Assembly: GCA_023053575.1 (NCBI GenBank)
Contig: JAKZAP010000007.1
Coordinates: 10,491,008-10,555,007, forward strand
Origin: Branchinecta lynchi
Lineage: Eukaryota > Arthropoda > Branchiopoda > Anostraca > Branchinectidae
DNA length: 64,000 nucleotides
Reading direction: 5' to 3'
The position numbers and the translations under genes were made by a program. Below are positions 31,250-43,400 of the stretch, piece after piece (positions within the stretch are counted from its first letter, which is position 1; each line of letters begins with the position of its first letter). The notes below the pieces were generated by a model. That model made no database searches, was not told where the DNA came from, and saw nothing but the letters and a program-made list of their open reading frames with translations.

Positions 31250-31489
31250 ATGGAAGGAAGTGACAGTAGCGATGATGACCTATTGTCATCTTATGAAGAT
31301 GACTATATCAGCGATGAAACAGAAAATGAAGCTGAAGATCAACTGGTAGTAATCGCTACAGAGAACAATGATGAGGAAGTCCAAGAAAGTAGCGGTAGTG
31401 TTACGGAACAGGCAAACGTTGAGCCTTCTGCAGAAGCAGGAATGCTACCCGATTCCGAGTTTGACAGGCTGCTACCTGATCAGCATACA
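31250..31489 (+). CDS. CRBN: CRBN coding exon 1 (acidic N-terminus)
   Basis: Eighty codons starting MEGSDSSDDDLLSSYEDDY and ending DRLLPDQHT, followed by donor GTGAGT at 31490. A possible acceptor (TCTGTTTCAG) lies 11 bases before the ATG, so a 5' untranslated exon may exist. The end joins in phase 0 to exon 2 to give QHTYLGE, like the human HTYLG. Confidence 0.85.
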
Positions 31490-34400
31490 GTGAGTAGCCT
31501 AGTCCCTTTTCAGCTTTGGGTTTCAGACGTCCAACGCAACATTCCAGACTTTCGAACGTCCTACCAGTAGATTGCTCTGAATTACCATTTTCGTTCAAAT
31601 CTCCGACCTAGTTGCAATAGAAACATTATGAATAATATGTGTTATGTGTGACCATTTTTATACCAGTACGGTAACGGGAATGTCCGAAATGATCTCATAC
31701 TTCTGATAATTTGAACATCTTTAACCTTAATTACAGTAAATGCTTGTTATTCAAAGATATTTGAGTAAAAAAGCAAATGAGAGTCGTGAAAGATGGCTGT
31801 AGTTGGGTTTCTAAAAAGTTATGACAAGTTATGATAACAAAAGGAAGAGCCAGTTCTTTAAGTTACTATTCTATCTGGAACGAAAATAATAACAGTGCGG
31901 ACTGATGTCACCATTCTGACGGGAAATTCTGCTGAACAGATCGTTCTTATCACTCATGATGGTAACGACCACAGAGGCGTTACTAGTCAAAATATGGGGG
32001 GGGGGGGGCAGGTATTTACCGACTGGTTGGTCACTTTTACGGACCATTTTTAAATGCTGTTGTGACTAACAAGAGCTAAGAGTTCATATGGCACTTGTTA
32101 CGAGTAGGTGGTACAAGAATGTAGATGAGAATGTCACAAGATCCCTCCTTCAACCCCCCTAGGATCGGACCTAGAAATAAGGTATCTAATTTCACGCGAG
32201 CCTGAGCATTTCCGGCATCGTCTCGGATAATCTAGGGCAAATATTTCACCATACTAGTTTGATTCCTAGGAGTGCCGTAGTATTGCCGGTACGCCTCGCC
32301 CTCAAACTTCCGTACCAGGGCCAAATCTGGTTCAGCGACATATACAGATTATCTAAGGCATCTTCTCGTACTGGCTATCAAGTTTCACTCAGGTCGAAGC
32401 CTTTTTCGGGAAACTCCCCCCCCCCCCCCCCACCGTGTTCAGAATCTGGTCCGGACCCTAAAACATGTCATCTAGGACACATGGTCTCTATTCTTTCCAA
32501 GTTTTATTCAAATCACTCCGTCCGTTTGACCCCTACGCGAGCTACAAAATTCCCGTCCCCCAACCCCTCCAACTCCTCCCACTGTGGTTGAATAAGACTA
32601 GGGCACATCAACTTGGCATCTCTGACATTTTCTCTTCTCGTCCTTCAAGCTTGACTCGAATTGGAACATATCTGCAAATATCAGGTTTCCGCCTGATCCT
32701 CCTTACGCCAATGCCGCATGTGGCTCGGAGACATGTTTTGCATATCTAGCTCATTACTTCTTATCGCCCATAAAGTTTCACTCGAAGCGGACCACCCGTT
32801 CGCAAACTACGCAAGTCAGTAATTTCCGGATTTCCCTTCCCTTAACTCCCCAAAAAATGACCGGATCCAGGAACAAAATGTTTTCCTAGGGTATTGTGGC
32901 AGGTCTTTAAGTCTGTTTCGTCCGGTCACTAATATGCCTGCCTAGTTTCTTCGTCTTTAGCACATCTAAAAGTAACCTAGCTTGCGATCACCGGAATCAC
33001 CGTAAACCCCCTCCGACTCCCCTTAAAAAGCCCCGATATGATGTGGTTCTGTCAATAATCTATTTACGGCTTATGCTTGTTCTTCCCACCATATTCCATC
33101 CGATCCCTCGGCGCTAGGTGTTTCACGAATATTCCGGTGTCCCCCTGACCCCCCCCCCCCCTCCCAACCCCATAGTGCCCGAATACAGTCCGTTTATGTC
33201 AATAATGTATCTAGGACTTGTGCTTGCTCTTTCCACCAAGTTTCATCCTGATTGCTCCCCTCTAAGCTTTTCCCATGATTTCTGGTTCCCCTCTCAAACT
33301 CCGCCCGAAGTCACCGGATCCGGTCCGGATTTTATGTAGACCGTCTGACGCACAAGGTCTCGAAATATCAAGTTTCATTAAAGTCCGATCATCAGTTGAA
33401 GAAATAGATGAAGATTCCGGACTCCCCCGCCCTCCACTCCCCCCATGATGATCGGATCATGCAAACGACTATTGTCGAGTCAGTTTATTCAAGTCCCTGA
33501 TACGCCAGCCCAATTGCATCGTCCTAGTACATCAGGAGGTACCGAACTCACGGATAATCAGAAATCTGCCCCCCCCCCCCCCCCTGGTGCGGTCTCTGAG
33601 GTCATCAGTCCCATATTTTATATTTTCACATCTTTGTTTGAACTTAATCGTTTATCCAGTTTTACTTTGTTACCAATTGCTGTTAGCATTGCAGTTATCA
33701 ATCAATCAATCAATCAATCATCGCATTTATTCCTGAATATCTGTTTCACAACATGATAATATAGGACTGTCAACTTAAACAAAATATAATTGATATATAT
33801 TAAAGGCTCGATTGATAGCAGGCTAAAGGCCTATCACATGCACGGTTCTTTTCTAGTATCTGGGGGAGTCTTTCACTGATTTGAAAGGGAGAACGATCTT
33901 CGGGGACAATGAAGAAGTGGAGCTCTACGTACCACCGCAGTCCATCCCCCCTCCAGTGCCCGGCCAAGTCATCCCGTTGGCGTTCTTTCGAAGCCAGGCT
34001 ATTAACACGGTGAAACGGGTGATTCAAGGGCACCATACATTTGCAATCATCTCAAAAAGGTAAAAGCCAGGCGGATTTTCCCGTCGGATTCCAGATATCC
34101 GTTTTCGTTGAGGCTGATCCGCAAGCTGTAGCCGCGCTAAAAACGTCTTGTTTGTCTTAAATTTAGTTTTGGACTTCCAAATTCCGGTAATCTGGAATAT
34201 GTCATTCATTGTAAAAGTATCTCCTACATCAGATTTGAGCAGTTGTGCATCACGGAAATTTAACATATTATTCCTAATTCGGTAAAATACGATGGAGAAT
34301 TAAAAGGCTAGAATGCAAAATACCGGACATTACACTGTACAAAAAAGTATAAAAATTGCATTCTATTGTTTTAATCCTCCATCGGATTTTAACTGCCAAA

Positions 34401-37400
34401 CTCAAAATAAAAATCTCCGAATTCGGTGATTCACAATTACTAATGTCCGATATACGTATAGGAGAGCCTTTTTACACTGTAGAGGCTTATAGAGTATAGA
34501 GAGAGACAAATACTTATATGGATGGGCTCATCAAGGGTCTGGAACCGACTAATCAATACATGACTAGACATCATCAAATGTTCACCAGCCTCTGGTCAGA
34601 TGTGAGCGATCCCGGTTTTCTATGAGGTTTACTTTGGCTACAAATTACAACAAATACAAAAATAATATCAACGGATTGTATCTAGGTAGGGCAAAGAAAA
34701 CATTCAAATAGTTTTTAATTAGTAAGTATTAAAGTAAAACCGCAGTATTAAAATTAAATTAATTATAGATTATTATTATTTATTTAGTTTTAGGGTTGGG
34801 AGGGATTTGTTTTGTTGTGTTGATGTTGGGTTTTATTGGATTGTTGGCTCTAGTTATTTATTAATTAATTATTATTATCCACGGTTTGTATTGTTTATTA
34901 TATCAATATGATTTGTATTGTTTATTATATCAATATGATCTCATGGGATCGCATGAGTGTAAACTAATATTCCGAGAGCGGATTTTTTTTACGGAAAATT
35001 TATAGTGTTTTATCGGTGCAAAGCACCCATACACAGATTTCCTTGTTTATTCTGCTGGTCCCTTACTGTGGTCACCAGATGCATCACTGGCAAAATAATT
35101 TATTTATCATTTATCACTCCCATGCCACTCCTGCTTTGACCTCTGCCGGAAATATTTGACAGTTTATGTGTGTACAGTTACTGAAAAGAATAAATGAACC
35201 TGAACCTGAACCTCGACGGAGTAGGAGACAAGGGAAGTTGTGATTGGGCGGAAAGACAGACGCGAATGGGGCACCTAGAAAATGAATATCCAGATTCGCT
35301 GTCATCACTGCCATGAAAGTCCGGAAGGCCCGGTCATCTGGAAGGTCAAGCCTTACGTATAAGATATGTCAGGGAGTGGAGGGGTGAGAAAGGGTGAAAA
35401 TCTGTACTTTCACTCAGAATCTTCGCTTTTACTTTCATCAGAATATCTTAATTTATTCGAGAATTACTGTGCTAACATATCCTGGTTCAAACGGACTGCG
35501 TCATCTGCATGGTGTTTTTTTGTTTTTTTTTATTATTATTTTGTTGTTTTATCTGGCCAGAAAACCAGGAAACTAGGGAAAAACCGCATAACTGTTTGTT
35601 AGCGTTATCCTTTATTGTCGTACACTATTTCACCGGGATCATCACAGTGATTAGGCTTCCCAACCGTGAGCATATTTTAGACCGAACATAGAGATTGGAA
35701 AGTTAGTAGGCTAACGCATTCAGAAGAGAACTGACCTGACCACGTACAAGGGCCAGCTGAAACTTCACGTTGGATTTTTAACGTAGGTCTAGTTTGCCTT
35801 TCCAGTGAGAACGAGGATTTGCCCAAGATCGGAACAACTGTGGAGATCCTGAGGTGGATTAGTGGCACTGGCATTCCAGGCTATGGACAGTTTGGTCTTG
35901 ATTTTGGTCTCAGAGCAAAAGCAGAAGCTCGGCAGAGGTTCAAGGTCCTGAAAACGTTCACAAGAAGGGACGGGTGAGTATCCTTGATGCTCCTTAACAG
36001 TAGTTAACAGACTTCGTTTTGTTGGCAGCGATTTATTCTAGCTGGCTGACCTCGGGTTCCATTCCTCGATTAATAGGCCCTCTTCTGTGTAGGCGCCGAG
36101 CCCGTCTTCCTTGGATTGCAAACTCGGAAATACTTCCGAGTTAACCTCTTCAATCTGTCGTTGGCTCAAGGGACTCAAATCATCCCTCGCCGTAGCGATG
36201 TAAATGCACTCAATCGTCTCTAAGAGATTCTTTAGTCGATGGCATGGAAGTAAGGCTACGGATTTGAAAATTATTCGGTAGGCGGTCCGGACAAATCGGA
36301 CATGAAAAAATGGCGGGAGTTCAAATTTTCCTTTAGGTAACGCCGTAGAGGATGAACATGTAGGGACACTACAAATCGCGGTAGATGCAGGTTATGCTTC
36401 AATATTCTGATGTACCCGATTCTGTGTCAGGTACGTTAGAACTGTGCTGTGTTTCTAAAAAAGTATAGACGTATCCCGGCTGATTCAGCCACGCGCAGCC
36501 TTTAGCTTTGATAAAAAAAAAAGTGCAGAGAAAATTGCGTGTCCAGTCTTTCTGGCCAATAAGCTCGTCCGAAGCAAAAAGCGGGAGCCTGATCAGCTTC
36601 GAAAAGACCATACAGTGGCGACTGCAAAAATCGGTTGGTACCCTGATATAAATGATATCTTGAGTTCGGAATCTCGGAAATGAGAATGGACTGAACGGTT
36701 AGGGCTGTACAGTGATCAGTGCCGTGTATAGGTAGGACAGGTTCTTTAAGACCAGAGGAAGGTGGGTATATCTGCTGAACGAATGAGTAAATGAATATTT
36801 GTTTTGCCGACTTCAGTAAAAAAAAAAAAAAAAAAAAAAAAAATTGGAAAAAAGCGAAACAACTTGGATGAGAATAAATAATAGTTCTGTTTTTGCAGAT
36901 ACCATGGTATCTGATACCATGGTCTAAAGTCGTTTTCACAGTTACTGATACCACGGTCAAAAGGCGTTCTTGCAGTTATCGTGGTATCTGATATTCCGAT
37001 ACCACGGTCCGACCGTGGTAACAGTCGTGGTATCTGAAAAGTCATCTCACTTTCATCATCACCAAAAATAGAGCCTATGAGTTTGTCAAGTTGGTGGGAA
37101 ATAAGTTTGGCACTTAGTGCTGGGAGTGGATATCAGTTTTTCCTTTGGGATGACTTCGAAAACTGCAATTTCGGCAATCGTCGCTTTTGCAGAGCAACCG
37201 TGGTATGAGATACCACGCTAACTGTGAAAACGAGTTATTCAGTTGTCGTGGTAACAGATACCATGGTATCTGCAAAAACGCAACTAACTACATTTCAAAC
37301 AGAAGGACAGGGCCGTGGTAAAGAGAGAAAAACTACATGGCTATAGGCTACAATGGAGGTGTTTCAACTGAACTGCGATAGTATTGTAGATACTTTTGCT

Positions 37401-40400
37401 ACTATTGATGTTTATAAGCAAGATGTTAAACCAAGATATGTCGTCAGATTTCGCCTCGGTCTATGATTTTTTATGTCCTTCTGATTTTTGTGTGTGATAT
37501 TTTAGTTGCTTTTTAGTGACTCCGTTCATCCCGTTGCGTTAGTAAAGATCCTTCCTGAGGTCCCTGTCACTAAGATGTTGAACTCGTATATTTCTGGACA
37601 CATTCACCGGACAAAAAGTAAGTATCTCTATAATATATTGGAAAAAAGGCATAAATAGGCCGGTGTAAGTATAGCCTAATATGTGTTGTGTGGTATACGT
37701 CGAAACCCTTAACAAGTGGTATCTTATCTGGTAGAAAGACTCTCATTTCACGGGCTTTTGCAATTCAGCAGCGGTTTTGCATTTATGGTCTTGTGGGCCG
37801 ATCCGTCCTTGGGTGGGAAGAGAGGTGAGTGATAAACTAAATCAGTACACACAAGGCTTGACCAGCCAGCAGGAGCTAGATCAAGATTTATGGTATCACA
37901 AAGTAACTCACTCGGCTAGTTTGATCAGCGGGCAACTTGGGCCCAGTTGCCCATGAGCCAAGTGGTTGAGAGAAAGTAGGACCATGTTAGACCAATAGAC
38001 CAAGTTGTCCAGTGTTATATAATTTTAGTACGTAAATAAATACCTGAATCCATAACGAGCTCTGATCAACTTAGTAGGTCAACGGTTTTTTGTCGTGCCA
38101 ATCGAGAGCGTTGTCAAACTACGAAATTTCAGTCAAGACCGACATGAACCAGTTGTCCTATGTATCGGGCTGAGCGGGTAAGACAAACGAAGAACGTGCT
38201 GTAGATCCTATGGTCTGTAAGTACACGAAGTTCCATAGGCCTATCTTAAAGCGTTGTCGATCCCTCTACTTAACCTACTGGGCAACCTGGGCTCAGTTGC
38301 CGCTAAAAAGGGAGGGGGATTTGACGGGGGGGGGGGATTAAACCTCTAAAGTCGCTTCCTGATCTTAATATCTTCAAGTAATCGAAATTTTATCGTCCTG
38401 CTTCTAACGGTTAGAACCTAAACGTTAACGTTACCAACTTAAGTTATAAGGCAATAGGCCAACTTGCCCCTTAACCGGGATGTTGTGTAAGAAGCGACCC
38501 TCCAAAAACACAGATGCCAATACCCAAAGATTTACTAGATTGAATTGGAATCTACTACAGTTTGAGCGCTTGCACAATTGTTTTATTACTATTTACATCT
38601 GATGTCATGCCTAAACCATTACCTTAACTGGGAAAGCTAGCTCAAATAGTCTGGGAACCGCCCAAACCTTCGGTCTTTTTTTTTTTTTTTTACCCTTTTA
38701 GGACTGAAGCAAGCCCACCTGTTTACCTCCTACCCAAGTTTCGTCTTTAACCTATACGACCCAGATATTTTGCTGAAGAAGATTCTTGTGGAAGTTGAAA
38801 AACTCTTCGGTGGGAGTGAGATCTTCAAGACAATGCCCAAGCTCGATACGATTGGTCTTTGCTATTGGTTGATGCTGCAGTTGCCCCTTTCCGATTCAAT
38901 GCGAATGGAGCTGCTGGGAATGGATTCTGTGATACAGCGTCTGAGAGCAATTCTGAGTCTCCTGAGAGAGGTTTGTTTCATCCATAAGTTTTCTTCCGTT
39001 CGTCCAAGGGCTTGAGATGAAGTGGTAATACTTTGTCTTAGGGTCGAAGTACAGGTCAAGTTTGGGTGGGCCTCGTAGCCCTTTATAGGGTGGGGAGTGA
39101 GGGTTACATTTCAAACTTTGACACAGTTGTGTTCTAGCTGATTAGTGCTGTCTCGTGAGTAAGAAGACAATCAGCCGCCAGATCAGTATCCGGCCGCGTT
39201 CCGGTGAAAACAGTAAATTTCGTGTACCGAAAAACTGTAGCTGTAAAGTCGACGATGCTGCCTGTTTGGAGGCACGAAAATATGCTTAAACTGAAGCTGC
39301 ACTTCATTATTTGTGTTTTTGCAGATACCATGGCATCTGTTACCAAGGTAACTCGATCTGCAGTTAGTCGTTTCTGCAGTTACCGTGGTATCTAATAAAC
39401 GGTTGCTCTGCAAAAACGACAGTTGCCGAAAATGCGCTTTTCGAAGTCATCCCAAAAGAAAAACTGATATTCAGTCATAACACTAAGTGCCAAACTTCTT
39501 TCCCACCAATTTCACAAAAATTGATGAAAGTGAGATGACTTTTTCAGATACCACGATCAGTTACCACGGTTGGACCGTGGTATCTGAGTATCAGATACCA
39601 CATAACTGGCCACATACCACGATTACGACTTTAGACCGTGGTATCAGATACCATGGTATCTGCAAAAACGAAACTAATGTCTCACCGGATGAGCGTTTCA
39701 GCCGGAATTCCGCCAGAAATTCGGATCGCCGGATCAGTAGTTCGACCGGAATCCGGTGGAAACCAGGAACTTGTTAGCCCCTGCCAAAATGTCTTGTTTA
39801 GAGTATCAACAGAGAAGCAGAAAGGCTTGTTGGATCGATATGCTTTTTTTCGTGGCATCTCGGTATTTCGCCAGGTGTCGGCCGAAAACCAGAAGTCGGA
39901 AATTCACAATCTGGATCAAAATTTCGGAGTATATGGGATCCGATCAAAATCTTTCCCTAGCCTATCCCTGAAATAGCTTTTGGTTCAGCGGTGCTCCGTG
40001 CTTCTCTCGGTCTTTCCTGCAATTTGTTCGAACGTGAAACGGAAGAGACGAGTACACTGTAAAAAGTTTATCCGAATAAGGATGCAGTATTTACTACTGG
40101 GATTAATCTTATCTTTATTGTGATAAAATTAATCCGAATTAGGGATAATCTTATCTCAATAAAGACAAGATTAATCCCAGTAGCAAATACTGCAAGATTT
40201 TTTTTTACAGTGTACTTTCAGTATGCCTTTTCAAAAGTATTCAACCTCGGGCTGCGTGAAGATACTGCTGTAACGTAGGGCACTCCCTAAAGCTTGTAGG
40301 GGGGCTTGTGTACCAGACAGTGATGGATTAAACCCTTTGGAGTCCACTAGGCAATCGAAATTTTCGGAACCCCCTTGTAATTTCGACCGCTAGATAGGTA

Positions 40401-43400
40401 TGACCATCGCTACTGTCATTACATATGTATAGTTTAATTGAATTTAATTGTATTTGTAACCTGCCTATAGATAGAGACGGAGTATGGTAATCCGAAAAAG
40501 TGTAACATAGCTTGATAGTGATCTTCTCTCAAGACCAATCGTTGTTTTTTATGTGTTGTCGCGGGGTCCCTAAAAGGAGCGGGGTCGAATAGGCACGTGC
40601 TTACTCTGGTTATTTGGTGACCCGGCATTTGCGTTGCTACTTAGGTTGATATTTTGTGTTTAATTCAAGTCTGGGCAAACAGTATGTTGCAAGCACTGCG
40701 GGCACCTGATAGCCAGAAGCTGCGACACTTTAGCCGTGTCCGCACAGGGACCACATGGGACTTTCGTTAACTCCGGAGGGTACGTTCATGATACATTGAC
40801 ATACACCCGAGCCGTTGGAATTCAGGTGACGTCCCGACCCTCCACGGAGTTCAGCTGGTTTCCAGGGTAAGTCACGACCTCTTTTTTAACAAACTTATAA
40901 GTTATGCCGAAGTCTTTTTGTGTCGAATGCAGAACGAATGACGGCTGGGATGTTGGTTGGACTGCTTGTAGGAGAGTGGTGTCCGTGGTTAAAATAGAAG
41001 CTGTAAAGAAAGGGGACTGGATATGGACGAAGAGGCCCACATCCTGAGAAAGGCGCGGTATTTCGCATCGTGCGGCATACGTAAGTCTCCGATCAGTTTA
41101 TATGGCACTTGAGCGGAGCTGCAAACCAATCACGCGTCTATCTGTCGGTCCCCTGTTCTCGTGTTAGGTACTTCCAGAAGTGCTAGGACGATGAAACTTG
41201 GAAGGTATGTCAGGGACCCGACCGGACTCGCTAGTAAACAGTCACTTCCCCCATCCGACCACCGTGGAGGGAGGGGGAATCCGGAATCTTGAGGTATGTG
41301 TAACTTTGGAACGGGTGATCGGATCTCAGTGAAACTTGATATTTGGAAAGACCCGTGTCTCGAATTTCCTGTTTCAAGTCTGGACCGGATCCGATGAATG
41401 GGGAGGGGGGGGTAGAGGGGGGAGCCGTAAATCTTTTGATCTTGTGACACGCCTAGAGTCTAGCGATTGGGATGAAACTTGGTTGGAAGAACAAGCGTAA
41501 GCCCTAGATACATCATTGTCGGAACCAGGCCGGATTCGATCTCTGTGGGGGGAGTTGGAGGGGAGGAGGGGGTACGGAATCCCGGTGATCGTGAGCTAAG
41601 GTACATCCAGATGTGCTAGGACAATGAAACTTGGCTTGAACATTAGAGATTTAACAGTTTGGCTTATAAACAGTCAGTTCACCGATCCGACAAGCATGGG
41701 GGAGTGGAGGGAGGGGGGGGGGGGGGTCCTGAATCTTGAGGTACGGTATAGCTTTCGAAGGGGTGATCGGAACTTCATGAAACTTGATATCTGAAAAGAC
41801 ATCGTGTCTCGAATGTCCCATTTCAAGTCCAGACCGGATCCGATGATTTTTTTTTTTTTTTGAGGGGGGGGCGGATTCAGGCACTGTGGGGAAGGGGGGG
41901 GTCCGGAATTCTGGTGATCAGGAATTAAGGTACTTCCAGATGGGCTAGGACTATGAAACTTGGCTTGGACATTAGAGACTTGGCACGATTGGCTTAGAAA
42001 TTGTCACGTCCCAGATCCGACTATCCCGTAAAGTACTCATCTGAACCGCAAAGTAAAAAAAATACTTTTGGGCTAAATATATATTTTCATGATCACCATG
42101 AGCCCATGATCCTTTTTGCCTCAAGGGTTTAGCATAGAAATGTATTTGTAGATCCCTTATAGTTCGCATCTTAACAGCAAAGTTAACAAATAAAACTTTT
42201 GACCACACCATATATTTTGCTTAAAATGAATTCTAGCACCCTTGAAGTGCGTATCTTAAGTGAACCCAGGAGAAGTTGTGGATCTAAGTATTTTTCCGGA
42301 AGGCGGTAGTTCTAATGAACCGTTCGGTTTTTCCAAGTATGCCTTGTCCGAGCTGACATCAAATTACGCTTGGTTGTTAATGTGTAATCTTCGATTAAAG
42401 ACTTATTCTAAATATCAGTCAACTACGTCTATTAATTATTTAAGATCAAGGACAGAAATAGTAGCTATACGTTTCTTGTAATATTTTGTCAACAAAGTAA
42501 TATTTCCCATACAGTGCATAAACATCAGTCTAGACCATAATGGCGAAGGTTCTCGAAAGTATAAAGTGTAAACACATAGGCTAGGTATAACCAAGGCCTT
42601 CTTGAAAATATAGCTGTAAACAACGTTGCCTCAGACCAACAATAACAACAGCTTTCGTACGTTTGGTGTTGAGAATCCTTCGGCAGACTTGTCTCGGCTT
42701 TCAAAGAGTTCAGTTCTCTTGTAAGAATGTAGTTTGTAGGTCAAGTAACCATCTTTTCACATATGAAGTGCTTGTACACAGTAAAAATAAGCAGTAACTT
42801 TTAAGTCAGTAAAAATCATTTAAATTATTATTTCTTGTTCATTTTCCTGTCTCTCATAAATAGTGTTCTTTGGCGATCTTTTGTGATTTCGACGTATTTT
42901 GGGGAGTGTTGGTTATCAAGGGGGTTACTTTAGGAACATCAAGAATCATCAGATAGGGTGGTCCCTTTTAGAGGGATAGGCTTCTCAACTCCCTCCGTGC
43001 GTGCGTGTCTCAGCGTTCTGGGGGTTACCGGTGCCTACGTGCTCTGGTGTCCGAAAGGCATCAGGTCATCTGGGCATTCCGTGGCTCTGTCGGACGTAGG
43101 GACATCCGTTCATGCGGGGCATCTTGGAAGTCAGTTCTTCGGGAAGGTCGGCCAGTAGGTGTAAATTCATTGGGACATACAGTCAGTGGCTTACCGTGAT
43201 TACTCTTTCGTATCTTTTCATCTTTTTATTTCGTAGCTTCGTTTTGTAAATAAAACCAATTGCCGGTATCTTTTCTTCTTGTATGGTTCTGCTATAATTC
43301 CTGGGTGGAGGGGCGGCCTTCCGGGAGGGTTTTGTCGTCCGGGGCCTTGCTCGCGTTACCTATTTACCTTTCCCCGTCCCACCGATTATAAATGAGCAGT

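Noticed and set aside
37769..37825. Apparent extra CRBN exon between a CAG acceptor and GTGAGT donor
   Set aside because: Joining exon 4 directly to exon 5 keeps phase and restores the conserved RTKRLKQAHL..YPSFVFNLYD sequence; the extra segment would add residues with no match to cereblon.
42908..43385. Possible solo LTR
   Set aside because: It has an AATAAA and GC-rich end but no supported TG..CA limits, target duplication, primer site or second copy.
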